In this document: positions 12,110 through 20,629 of the stretch, piece by piece
How positions within the stretch are numbered: position 1 is the first letter of the stretch
Layout: each line of letters opens with the position of its first letter
Source of the DNA: Lottia gigantea
Lineage: Eukaryota; Mollusca; Gastropoda; Lottiidae
Length of the DNA: 64,000 bases
Direction of reading: 5' to 3'
Assembly (NCBI RefSeq): GCF_000327385.1
Contig: NW_008710984.1
Coordinates: 740,638-804,637, forward strand
The notes under the pieces: generated by a model
Seen by the model: only the letters and a program-made list of their open reading frames with translations
What the model was told of the DNA's origin: nothing
Database searches by the model: none
Made by a program: the position numbers and the translations under genes

Positions 12110-12250
12110 GATAAAACACGACTACGAGGTTATACTTGGATATGTAAAACCGAGAAGGAAGAAAGTGGACCAATTGTAAAACCTGAGGGTGCTACTTTCT
12201 GACTTTGAGGTTTTACGAATCCAAGCATAACCGAGTAGGAGTGTTTTATC
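12110..12250. mobile_element. 141-bp MITE-like hairpin
   Basis: The ends GATAAAACAC (12110) and GTGTTTTATC (to 12250) begin inverted repeats that run for roughly 55 bases each, so almost the whole element folds on itself. The matching inner blocks are TTGGATATGTAAAACC and GGTTTTACGAATCCAA. A three-base AGA on each side (12107-12109 and 12251-12253) may be the target duplication, though three bases can match by chance. It is too short to encode anything. The central word CAATTGTAAAACCT is also the core of the 53-bp satellite at 12887-13332. Confidence 0.75.
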
Positions 12251-12514
12251 AGACTTATAAACTTATTTGTCATGGACCTAAACATAACATGTTTCGGTAA
12301 TCTTTAAATCATTTATACTATGAACATAACGGTGTACATGTATTATGTTTATCTATTTCCCATGTTGCACGTGCGTTTAGACAGCCTAATTTACAAGGTT
12401 TTACAATTAATGGTTATGTGATAAATCCACTCACGAATGTACGTGCACGTGCGGTCAGTTTCACTTTCATATAAAACAGACGACTGTCAATGTGATATTA
12501 GCAGACGAATATTG

Positions 12515-12895
12515 ATGATGGAAGATGACGATGTTTTCATCACACAGTCTACATTTCAAGAGCCAGAACCCAAATCTGACGGGGAAGATGTCATTTTCAG
12601 ATTTAGGGAGCCATTGTCTGAGGAGCAGTTACTGGATAAATTTAAAAATTGTGTCCCGAAAACCACACAATATAAACACGAATGGGCTCTCTCAGTGTTT
12701 CGAAGGTGGCAAAACGAACGAAAAAAATGACCGCACAACAGCTGTCTCAAATATTTCTTCTTCGAAGTGAAAAAGAAGGAGGGCGGTGACTATCCAGCAA
12801 ATACATTGTATGGCATGTTTGCAGCTTACCAGTTCTTTTTCAAAGCGAATAATAGAAATATCAATCTGTACAGCATGAGTTTGATGCAATTGTAA
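12515..12895 (+). pseudogene. Crypton/ZMYM-type N-terminal domain fragment, broken
   Basis: From the ATG pair at 12515 the frame reads MMEDDDVFITQ, then an acidic stretch, then PKTTQYKHEWALSVFRRWQ around residues 50-68. A TGA at 12728-12730 interrupts it. The same frame continues beyond with YFFFEVKKKEGGDYPANTLY and MFAAYQFFFKANNRN, ending at TAA 12893-12895. The pairing of a 'TQYKHEWALSVFRRW' helix with a '(D/G)-YP-x-NTLY' block is what I know from the N-terminal region of Crypton-type tyrosine recombinases and host proteins derived from them (ZMYM, QRICH1 and KIAA1958 kin). The catalytic domain is absent: the homology ends where the satellite begins. The stop and truncation make it a fossil or a lone exon. 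Family assignment is from memory of motifs and is moderate. Confidence 0.5.
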
Positions 12896-13332
12896 AACCT
12901 CCTACGGGGTTTTGATACAGATGTAAAACCGCCATTTCACAATTGTAAAACCTGCGACGGGGTTTTGATACAGATGTAAAACCGCCATTTCACAATTGTA
13001 AAACATGAGACGGGGTTTTGATACAGATGTAAAACCGCCATTTCACAATTGTAAAACCTGCTACGGGTTTTGATACAGATGTAAAACCGCCATTTCATAA
13101 TTGTAAAACCTGCGACGGGGTTTTGATACAGATATAAAACCGCCATTTCACAATTGTAAAACCTGCGACGGGGTTTTGATAAAACCTGCGACGGGGTTTT
13201 GATACAGATATAAAACCGCCATTTCACAATTGATAAATCTGCGACGGGGTTTTGATACAGATGTAAAACCGCCATTTCACAATTGTAAAACCTGCGACGG
13301 GGTTTTTCTACAGATGTAAAACCGCCATTTCA
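12887..13332. repeat. 53-bp satellite, 8 units
   Basis: Units begin with CAATTGTAAAACC (or a close variant) at 12887, 12940, 12993, 13046, 13098, 13151, 13227 and 13280. Each contains GTAAAACC and GGTTTTGAT as a short inverted pair plus a second GTAAAACCGCCATTT. One unit (13151) carries an extra 23-bp duplication; one is a base short. The unit core matches the centre of the hairpin at 12110-12250, and a partial outer copy (CTACGAGGTTTTGATTCGAT) follows at 13338-13357. The first unit overlaps the end of the Crypton-related frame. The minus-strand frame at 12937-13275 is a repeat by-product. Confidence 0.9.
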
Positions 13333-13670
13333 GACCGGCTACGAGGTTTTGATTCGATTGTAAAACCTCCTGGCAGCACTCCGAGGTCATTACACGATTT
13401 AATGGAACCCGAACACCAAAGAAATTTAATTGGACATGCTATAAATATCTGTCTTTACTATTACAATCGGTGCAATGTTCCAATTTATTATTTTTCACTT
13501 TTCACGTGACACCTTCTCCTTTACAACCCGTCATACGGACAATTAGCTCAGAGCGTGTCAAAGTCGCCATAAGCGTGGTATAATCATGAGGGACATCGTG
13601 TGATTGTCGCCACTATTCGCCAAGGCGTTTATTTTGGACATGTACGCTTAAGTTCGGAGTTGAGAACGCC

Positions 13671-13958
13671 ATGGGAACATCCGGTTTTGAGGCTTATTTA
13701 GAGTTAAATCCCTTTGACAAGGAGCAATTATTGATTTATATTTCCGTTAGTTTCCGTGAATTTCCGGATTATGTAAATGAAGTAGGTCACGTTACCTTAT
13801 ATGGTAAACGTTCAAGAATGCAGAAGTTGACTTTACAACTCTCAAGAATACAGTGGTCGAACTTACATCTTTCACGAATGCAAACTCAAGAAGACATATT
13901 TGATAATGTCAATAATGCAAAGTTTAGAATTCATTTTCGTAAAGGAAAGTTTGAATAG
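13671..13958 (+). CDS. Small hypothetical open frame, 95 codons
   Basis: The frame starts at ATG 13671 (context CGCCATGG, a favourable eukaryotic start) and ends at TAG 13956-13958. An AATAAA lies 13 bases later (13972-13977), so it could be the last or only exon of a short transcript. Residues about 48-73 hold a rough 10-residue repeat (SRMQKLTLQL, SRIQWSNLHL, SRMQ) from a ~30-bp DNA duplication. The sequence is basic, with no signal peptide or membrane segment. I do not recognise it. It sits between the 53-bp satellite and a retroelement end, so it may belong to a mobile element. It may also be chance. Confidence 0.3.
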   Translation: MGTSGFEAYLELNPFDKEQLLIYISVSFREFPDYVNEVGHVTLYGKRSRMQKLTLQLSRIQWSNLHLSRMQTQEDIFDNVNNAKFRIHFRKGKFE

Positions 13959-14276
13959 GTGTGTGATGTGAAATAAAGTTTGAAAAGTAAACTATCAATA
14001 TCTCTACTTTGTAATAAGTACATTGACTTTTTGATTTTAGGAAGGTTTATTTTGTAATTGTGTAATGTTGAAATATGTCTTTGTAAAGTCGAGGCCTTGT
14101 TTTCAAGTTTGACTTTGTAAATACTTTTGGCAACGATTCCCCTCCATAGGATAGTCTCTAACATCCAGACACTTTACATTGTATATCAATAAATTATAGT
14201 CCGAAACACTCCGATCTATTTTGCAGATTACACATATTGGGGGCGGGTCGTTGAACTTTCTGCTATCCTTCTACTT

Positions 14277-14528
14277 CTACGTAATGCAGTCTGTGGAATC
14301 TCTGCGTTTCTCTTTTTTCTTGAAAAACTCTTCAGGATCGGACAGGGACACTTCTAAGGGATATAAAAGGTGTAAAGAACGAGTGGAAGTCCCATTATTG
14401 GTTCGAATCTGAGCTGCCCGTACTTTATCATCCTTGCCTTTTAACAATTTCTGAATTATGGCTAATTTCCATAGTAATCTTGGCAAATCATTGCTATTGA
14501 CAAGAACAACGTCACCAATGGAGATCAA
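14277..14528 (-). pseudogene. BEL/Pao pol C-terminal domain piece (retroelement fossil)
   Basis: The piece reads GDVVLVNSNDLPRLLWKLAII and, further on, LYPLEVS, the pattern of the domain that follows integrase in BEL/Pao pol (and resembles the DUF5641 family). It lies between the integrase piece and the left LTR segment, as expected. Part of a broken element. Confidence 0.75.
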
Positions 14529-14619
14529 TGCATCAGTTGCTGCTGACTTCTTAGATTGGTAAACATGATGCTCCCTTAAGGTAGAATTTTATTCACTTCG
14601 AAACCGTTCTACAAAATGA

Positions 14620-15666
14620 CTACAACACGGAACGTCTTTGAACAGCTAGGTTTAGGCTGTCATGAGTTGAAAAATCTTCATCTTCAATATCATTGTCGAC
14701 AAGAAGATGTGGTAGTGGTGTAACATTAAATCCCAGAAGTAGCTTTGACGGAGTTAAAGGCTCTGGATCTTCTGTCGAGTTTGAAACAAACGTCAAGGGT
14801 CTGTCGTTTACAGTTGCTTGTACCTCTTTGATTATAGTTTGCAGTTCAACAAGATTAACCAAAGCTCTACCAAGAATCTTCTTCAGACACAGTTTGATAA
14901 CACCAATTAACCTTTCATACATACCACCCCAATGAGGATACTTGGCTGGTATATGATGTAGCTTAATCCTATTCCTTGTAAGATGTGTTTTAATCAGATC
15001 ATCAGCTGTAAGTTTGAATAAAATCCAGAGATCTTCTTCAGCTTTGACAAATGTTTTAGCATTATCACAGATGATGTGCTCTGGTACACCATATATTGCA
15101 CAGTGTCTTCGGAGAGCTTGTATGAATTGATCAGCAGTCAAATCTGTAACAACCTCTAGATTAACATTCCTAGTGGTACTGCATGCAAAAAGGCAGATGT
15201 AGCATTTGTATCTCTTCTTATCAATCCCTTTAACAGTTAGATTACTCATTGTGTAATCTATACCAATTGACGAAAAGGGCTTTAGCTTGTTCAATCTAAA
15301 GTCTGGTAGAGGTGGAGATTGTGGTAACTTGTAGGGTCGACCAACATTCCGTTTGCAGATGATGCATTTCCTCAATACTCTTGCCACTTGACTTCTCGCT
15401 GAAGGTACCCAAAATGACTTCCTGAGAAGCTGTTGTCTGTGTATCGACTGTATGACGAGATCTGTGAATTTATTGCTCTTCGCCAACATCACTGGCATCC
15501 TGGCCCCATCGTTGAGATGGACATACTCAAGTCTGCCGGCGGCACAGACTAGATCATTGTTATCTAGTTGAAGATTAAGTTGACGAACTAAAGTTGGTCT
15601 AGTTTTGGTTTCTTTCTTCAAATACTTCAGTTCTTCAATAAAGTACTCTTTTTGATGCGCCTTCAA
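14620..15666 (-). pseudogene. BEL/Pao integrase region (retroelement fossil)
   Basis: A 348-codon open stretch. Near residues 95-115 is a zinc-binding-type CIICKR segment, followed by the linker PLPDFRLNKLKPFSSIGIDY that in BEL elements leads into the DDE integrase core. Core blocks VPEHIICDNAKTF and YPHWGGMYERLIGVIK mark the second and third acidic positions. LIGVIK...NDRPLTF is also typical. Family known to cut and join element ends into host DNA. It belongs to a broken element and no claim of activity is made. Confidence 0.88.
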
Positions 15667-15885
15667 AATGACATTTTCTGCTGAAGTGAGTTCTGCTAGA
15701 CCAATGTCTGTCGGTTCATCATGTCTGGGTACATCTTGAATAGCTTCCGGGTTTCTGCAGTTGTTCGTGAAGCGTATAACATGAGCTGCAGAGCGAATAA
15801 GACAGTCATATGAATTGAATCTGGATACATCAAAGAGACTGCTTAAAAACCCATTTGGCGTTTCTTCAGATTGACCGTTTTTCCA

Positions 15886-16203
15886 TTAGGTAGACTGTAA
15901 AAGTTCATAAGCCAAACATCCTCTAGATGGAAGGTCTGCAACATTATCATCAGAACTGACATGCGACCAACTGTTAAGCTTGGTGAGGTCAAAGATTTCC
16001 TTCTTACAATTCTGGACAAAAACTGACAACTTTTTAGAAGAATGTAACCAATGCAGACATATCGTGGAGTCCGTCCAAAAATACGACGATACCAATTGGA
16101 AGTCTTTTTGAAACATCTTCTGAAGGTTGTATGCCAGTCTGGAACCAATAAAAATGGCAATTAACTCATCAAACGTAGGCAAAACCATTTTAGGTAGCTT
16201 CAC
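15886..16203 (-). pseudogene. BEL/Pao RNase H region (retroelement fossil)
   Basis: A 105-codon open stretch with the blocks FWTDSTICLHWL, FVQNCKKEIFDL and NVADLPSRGC, matching the RNase H part of BEL/Pao pol (DS-x-x-x-L-x-W, FV-x-N, AD-x-x-SRG). It lies upstream of the integrase in element orientation. Part of a broken element. Confidence 0.82.
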
Positions 16204-16485
16204 GGCAGAATGTTTTGCGAATTTACGATGGGGGTTTTGATCTGGAGAACTTGACGTGGGCAGTTCTTTCAGGGTTCTGTAGTACTCTTCCAGGCGATTG
16301 TAGACTGGTCAGGCATGATGAAGAAATAATTTGAAGTAAGAAACAACAGAAGAAATTTCCAAAAATTTCGCCAGTTGAAATTCATACAGTTTGTTTTACA
16401 GTGTACACATTTTGAAAAATAGTGTTGAAAATAATGTCTAATTACTTCTAAACCAGTTCTGTTCTTCCATCACGGCACCAAATTA

Positions 16486-16691
16486 TGTGGGAGTTGGTAT
16501 ACCACATAAGTATGAAATAACAAAGAGGAAATATAGACACTATATTACACAACACATGTTCAATCAACAACTGTTCTGAAAAGCATGCAGAGGAAGTGGT
16601 TATAGGATAGTCTCTAACATCCAGACACTTTTACATTGCATATCAATAAATTATAGTCCGAAACACTCCGATCTATTTTGCAGATTACACA
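16486..16691 (-). repeat. Right-hand LTR of the BEL/Pao element (5' LTR)
   Basis: About 206 bp with TGTG...CACA ends. It is the 5' LTR because the coding pieces read leftwards. The outer 90 bp match the left-hand LTR segment at 14146-14234. Confidence 0.7.
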
Positions 16692-16756
16692 GTATAGATG
16701 GATAAAAATTACATTTTCAGGCCATAGACGTCCTCGTGGCCAGTTGTTACTTTCTG

Positions 16757-16764
16757 TGACGTCA
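16757..16764. promoter_or_regulatory. CRE-type TGACGTCA word
   Basis: A perfect TGACGTCA palindrome 66 bp outside the right LTR end. This is the CREB/ATF consensus. No transcript start is evident, so significance is unclear. Confidence 0.25.
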
Positions 16765-17059
16765 TCTTAAAAGGAGGTAATCTATGTTAATTTTGTGTAA
16801 GAGGCGAGTGAACGAAATAGTCAAAAAGACTCATTACGAACAGAAGGTGTGGGCGAGAAGTATTCAGTTGTAAAAAAATGGCGCCGATTTCACAATTACC
16901 AGAAGACAAAACAATATCAAGCAGCGGATTTATTGAACCGCGTTAAAAATTTGCAAACGTGGCGGAAAGAATCGATCAGTTGATCTGATACAGACTAAAT
17001 TATTTATATTATACATAATCAAAGAATAAACAGACCGAGAATCAATAACATTTCTCTTT

Positions 17060-17257
17060 GAAACCAAATTAATAATTCTGCAGATCATTGAAAATCTTTA
17101 AAAACTTTGCCTTGTTTGTTAGTTGGTTAAAATAACTATTCTTGCCTATTCATCATTCGAAACCAAATTAATAATTCTGCAGATCATTGAAAATCTTTAA
17201 AAACTTTGCCTTGTTTGTTAGTTGGTTAAAGTAACTATTCTTGCCTATTCATCATTC
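17060..17257. repeat. Tandem duplication of 99 bp
   Basis: GAAACCAAATTAATAATTCT starts at 17060 and again at 17159. The two 99-bp copies differ at about one position (AAATAACT versus AAGTAACT), so the event is recent. Noncoding. Confidence 0.9.
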
Positions 17258-18020
17258 ACAAAGAACTTACGAAGTTCGTATTAAACTTGAAGGTCTAGGG
17301 TTAGCTCCAGACACAAATCGGGATATTGCGATTACAATCCGAATTCCATCCATCACTGGTGCAGTCTGGGGGTGGGGTGTGGCTACGACTGACGCATGAG
17401 AAGAGTGGGGTAAAACCATTTCATTTTTTAAATTCTAGTGATAGAGAGAAACGGTAGAAAATCAAATAAGAAACATAAAGCTCCTTGGCGAAATAAGGAC
17501 ACATTCGAAAAAATTACCAGGTTAATGAAGAATGAGGTTCCCTATGGACATAAGAGTCATAATAGATGTCGTCTCGTGACTAGTTGATGTGTCATTATAT
17601 TGTTCTAAGTTAGTCATTATCACTGTACCCAATTGGGACTAAAGCAAAAGGACCCTATTGATGACTTGTTTTGTCAGTCTAATTTTAGTTAAGGCTATAT
17701 CTACTGAAAATTATTTAGATTTGCTATCATGTATACAATGGTTTACTTATTATGTAAATGAAATGCCAAGCTCAATTAGCTTTAAACTTAGCTGATTCTT
17801 CGTTTTTCCATTCATGGATTGTGTCTTAAGTATTGGTTCTCTTATAATATCTGACGCCATAACATTCTTTACGTGACATAACTCGAGAAAAGTCGAGATG
17901 TACTTTCATTTAACAAAGTGTACATGCACTCAATAAAACCAATTATGCTATATACGATTTTGATAGAAAGAAGAGCTCTGCTGCGTGTGAAAAAAAATGT
18001 AATCATATAGCTTAAATGGG
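17258..18020. other. No gene seen
   Basis: AT-rich spacer between the 99-bp duplication and the Penelope-like insertion. I see no coding or RNA feature. Confidence 0.5.
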
Positions 18021-18033
18021 TAATACTAAGCAC
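18021..18033. repeat. Target-site duplication, left copy
   Basis: TAATACTAAGCAC, identical to 20244-20256. Thirteen bases is a plausible length for a Penelope-like insertion. Neither inner arm end contains the word as part of its homology, which supports a true target duplication. Confidence 0.7.
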
Positions 18034-18413
18034 TTCCTTAAGTGGTATTTATTAATTGAGGTATGAATATATGAACACAATTTTAAGGATAACAATTACT
18101 TTAATAAATAATTTGCGACATTTCGAGGATGATACTTTCGTCTTTATCAAGCAATGATACAAAATAACAGAGCAATAATAAATAATTAGGATGGACAATA
18201 AAGCAGGGTGATTACCACAATGAAGCTTAATCATGATTAAAGAGGGTGATTGAAATTTCTGTGACTTATCTTATAGCTTAGAGGGTAGACTAAAGGGGGG
18301 GGGGGGGGGTTGAATGTGACAAAAAATAAACATCCATACATTAATTACATAGGCAAATTGGCAAGAAAACAACAAAATATTGTATAAGTTACTTAATAAT
18401 GGGATCTTCTTGT
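18034..18413 (-). repeat. 3' region of the inverted Penelope-like arm
   Basis: Reading on the minus strand, this matches the right arm's 3' region (19915-20243). The shared parts are a C-rich tract, a CTATAAGATAAGTCACAGAA block, a GGTAATCACCCTGCTTTAT block and the TTGTATCATTGCTTGATAAA block. The G-run at 18295-18309 (15 G) is the expanded form of the C-rich tract seen at 19917-19933 in the other arm. About 38 bp nearest the target duplication have no match in the other arm. Confidence 0.8.
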
Positions 18414-18737
18414 TCATTTGGTGTTGGGCGAGGGCTTGGATCTTTCACTTTTGATCTTGTACCGTCGGGTGTTCTTGAGGTGTTCAGATACTGCTGATGT
18501 TTCGTTTGGGACTAACGATAAATGATCCTGCGGTCTGAGATTGAGGTGTCGCCTAGTTTCACCAACGTATTCCTCATCACAAGAGCAAGTGATTTTGTAT
18601 ACACACCCTTTGGAAACTAGTGGTATGGTTGGTTGCAGTATACCATTGACACAAAGGATATCTTTTAGTGTGCGTTCAGATGAAAACCTAGTAAAGACGA
18701 ATTTCTCAGTAAAACGGTAGTTAACCTCAGCGACCAC
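18414..18737 (-). pseudogene. Penelope-like GIY-YIG endonuclease piece
   Basis: A 107-codon minus-strand frame. Residues about 42-63 read KGCVYKITCSCDEEYVGETR, the GIY-YIG core as it appears in Penelope-like proteins (G-x-VYKI-x-C-x-C...Y-x-GET-x-R), followed by SAVSEHLKN, a typical downstream block. In intact elements this domain follows the RT on the same strand; here it is on the strand opposite to the neighbouring RT pieces. It nicks target DNA in active elements. Part of a broken composite. Confidence 0.82.
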
Positions 18738-18818
18738 CTGCTTACATGTGTTCTCTCACATGGCCTTAACCCCAGTTCTCTGCCCTGATAACTTCATAGT
18801 CAATATTGAAACGGGGTT

Positions 18819-19244
18819 GTGCGACATCAAGTTACCAACCTTATTTCTAAAACCAAACCAGAGAAAAGTAGCCGGGCCAAACAACAACGTGGAGCCATTC
18901 AAGAATTGAGGGAGAATATGAACATCACCATCCTTCCAGTTGACAGAGGCAAGGCCACGGTGGTAATGAACAATGACGACTATGAAATGACGGTGAACAA
19001 TCTCCTCAAAGACACCACGACCTATCGCGGAAAGATCCAACCTTATTCCTCACTGTCACTTACAAACCACCAACGATTTCTCCTGAAACCATCCCACCCA
19101 CGACCACTTTATGCCAGTGCCACTATTAGGATACACAAAGACCCCATCAAAGCCAGACTCCTTGTATGCTCACGTGACTCTGTTCTTTACAACACTGCTC
19201 AACACCTTGTTAAACTCCTCACTCCACTAGGTAAGACGTCTTAA
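18819..19244 (+). pseudogene. Penelope-like RT, N-terminal part
   Basis: A 141-codon frame. Residues about 33-60 read MNITILPVDRGKATVVMNND, the block that precedes the fingers in Penelope-like RTs (ILP-x-D+G-x-ATV-x-M), followed by LLKDTTTY and later YASATIRIHKDPIKARLLV, matching RT fingers with the conserved template-contact segment. Plus strand, facing the endonuclease piece at 18414-18737. It belongs to an interrupted coding region. Confidence 0.82.
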
Positions 19245-19303
19245 TCCTTCATTAAAGATTCAGCTGACTTCTGCAATAAAATCAGAGAAATCAACCGGGC
19301 CAA

Positions 19304-19540
19304 ATGGTAATTGACCTCTTCGCCAACATACCGCGCCAAGATGCCATCTCTATTCTCCGAGACCGAATTCAGAACCAGGCAAACTCCTTTTACACCAAAC
19401 TGTCAACTGACAGCATCGTCAATCTTCTCCAAAGATGTATAGAGTCCACATATTTCAGCTGGGGTGACAACTTGTATGAGCAAGTTCATGGTTTACCAAT
19501 GGGAAGTCCTCTGTCACCCTTATTACTGAAGCTTACATGA
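19304..19540 (+). pseudogene. Penelope-like RT, palm part
   Basis: A 78-codon frame starting with DLFANIPRQDAI (RT motif A region) and ending with YEQVHGLPMGSPLSPLL, the strongly conserved GLPMGSPLSP block (RT motif B). It overlaps the next piece by a few bases in a different frame. Part of the interrupted element. Confidence 0.85.
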
Positions 19541-19914
19541 CACATTTTGAAGAGCAAGCCCCCCTCACTTCAACCATCAAACCAATTTGTTGGCTCCGGA
19601 AAGTGGACGATATATTTGTGATGCTCAAAGACACTGATGACCCTCACCTACTACTTAACCACCTCAACAGCAAGGGATCCCGCATTGAATTTACTATTGA
19701 AACCGAATCCAACTATCACCTTCCATTTCTTGACGTCCAGGTTAAGAAAGTGGGTAACTCAATAGCTACGAGTGTCTACAGAAAACCTACTAAAACTGAC
19801 CAATACCTCCACTTAAACTCTAACCACTACTACCAGGTAAAGAAAGGGATTGTGTCAACTTTCACTAGACAAGCCATCAACATCTGTGATCTGTATATAA
19901 TTTGTCTCATTTAA
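19537..19914 (+). pseudogene. Penelope-like RT, catalytic motif and thumb part
   Basis: A 125-codon frame. WLRKVDDIFVML near residues 20-31 holds the x-x-DD catalytic motif. Then LPFLDVQV and VYRKPTKTDQYLHLNSNHYY give the thumb signature (RKPT-x-TD-x-YLH-x-x-S-x-H) that is diagnostic for Penelope-like elements. No GIY-YIG domain follows on this strand before the 3' region starts. Part of a broken element. Confidence 0.88.
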
Positions 19915-20243
19915 TGACCCCCCACCCACCCTTTAGTCAACCCTCTTAGCTATAAGATAAGTCACAGAAATTTCAATCACCACCTTTTGATCATCATGGC
20001 TTCATGATTAGGCTTCATTATGGTAATCACCCTGCTTTATGTCCCATTCTAATTAGTCAATACTACTTATTATGATTATTCTGTTAATTGTGAATGTATT
20101 CTCTTTGTCATTTAATCCTATCTGCACACTATATATTCTCACTGATCTGTTGTTTTGTATCATTGCTTGATAAAGACGAAAGTATCATCGTCCGCAAGTT
20201 ATTTATTAAAGTGATTGTTATCCATATAACTGTGTTTATATAT
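19915..20243 (+). repeat. 3' region of the plus-strand Penelope-like arm
   Basis: Noncoding tail after the RT pieces. It contains the C-rich tract, the TCACAGAAATTTCAATCAC block and TTGTATCATTGCTTGATAAA, all found inverted at 18034-18413. The stretch GCTTGATAAAGACGAAAG (20165-20182) lies where other Penelope-like elements carry hammerhead ribozyme motifs. It ends at the target duplication. Confidence 0.8.
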
Positions 20244-20256
20244 TAATACTAAGCAC
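20244..20256. repeat. Target-site duplication, right copy
   Basis: TAATACTAAGCAC, identical to 18021-18033; see the composite element. Confidence 0.7.
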
Positions 20257-20373
20257 CCGGTATTGTCTTGCATTGGGGAAAGTTACAAGCAAATGAAATA
20301 TTTTGGACATTGGACATCATGGCGTATAAAAGCTATGATTGAACAGATCGATTCAGATGTCGAGAAATTTGAA

Positions 20374-20629
20374 AAGCTACAATCAAACTTGAGATCTGAA
20401 AAGCTACAATCAAACCTGAGATCTGAAAAGCTACAATCAAACCTGAAATCTGACAGGCTACAATCAAACCTGAGATTTGACAGGCTACAATCAAACTTGA
20501 GATCTGACAGACTACGATCAAACTTGAGATCTGAAAGGCTACAATCAAACTTGGAATCTGAAAGGCTACAATCAAACTTGAGATCTTAAAGGCGACAATC
20601 AAACGTGAAATCTGACAGGCTACAATCAT
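20374..20629. repeat. 27-bp minisatellite, 9.5 units
   Basis: Units such as AAGCTACAATCAAACTTGAG start every 27 bp from 20374 to 20617. Since 27 is a multiple of three, the plus-strand frame 20263-20589 stays open (108 codons, repeat ERLQSNLRS) and so does the minus strand (20333-20629, repeat LIVAFQISS). An AATAAA follows at 20660. The plus frame runs from an ATG only about 7 bp after the Penelope insertion, and a stop lies inside the array, so coding is unlikely. Units differ at a few positions each. Confidence 0.88.

Larger units (their letters stand above)
14146..16691 (-). mobile_element. BEL/Pao LTR retrotransposon, broken
   Basis: Minus-strand coding pieces for RNase H, integrase and the C-terminal pol domain lie between two LTR matches. 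The right LTR is about 16486-16691 (TGTGGG...ATTACACA, TG...CA ends). The left match spans 14146-14234 and agrees with 16602-16691 except for about one base change and one gap, so insertion looks fairly recent. Just inside the right LTR is a TTTGGTGCCGTGATGG stretch (minus-strand reading), where BEL elements begin their internal region. The element is far shorter than an intact BEL/Pao copy; gag and reverse transcriptase are not recognisable. It is broken, with several breaks. Confidence 0.85.
18021..20256. mobile_element. Composite Penelope-like element with facing arms and a 13-bp target duplication
   Basis: TAATACTAAGCAC occurs at 18021-18033 and 20244-20256, a perfect 13-bp direct repeat framing everything between. 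Inside, a minus-strand arm (about 18034-18745) carries the 3' region and a GIY-YIG endonuclease piece. A plus-strand arm (about 18746-20243) carries reverse transcriptase pieces and a second copy of the 3' region. The two 3' regions share TTGTATCATTGCTTGATAAA and flanking blocks but differ at many positions. RT plus GIY-YIG is the signature of Penelope-like elements, which are known to leave inverted or partly tandem insertions. Frames are interrupted in more than one place, so the copy is broken. Confidence 0.85.

Noticed and set aside
12887-13332. CRISPR-like array
   Set aside because: Regular repeats but no unique spacers: the whole 53-bp unit repeats. The window is eukaryotic.
14398-14412. 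GGTTCGAATCT, a tRNA B-box-like word
   Set aside because: It lies within the coding piece of the BEL/Pao element, with no matching A box or cloverleaf.
14693-14935. 80-codon plus-strand frame
   Set aside because: Antisense shadow of the BEL/Pao integrase region.
18756-19040. 94-codon minus-strand frame
   Set aside because: Antisense shadow of the Penelope-like RT piece at 18819-19244.
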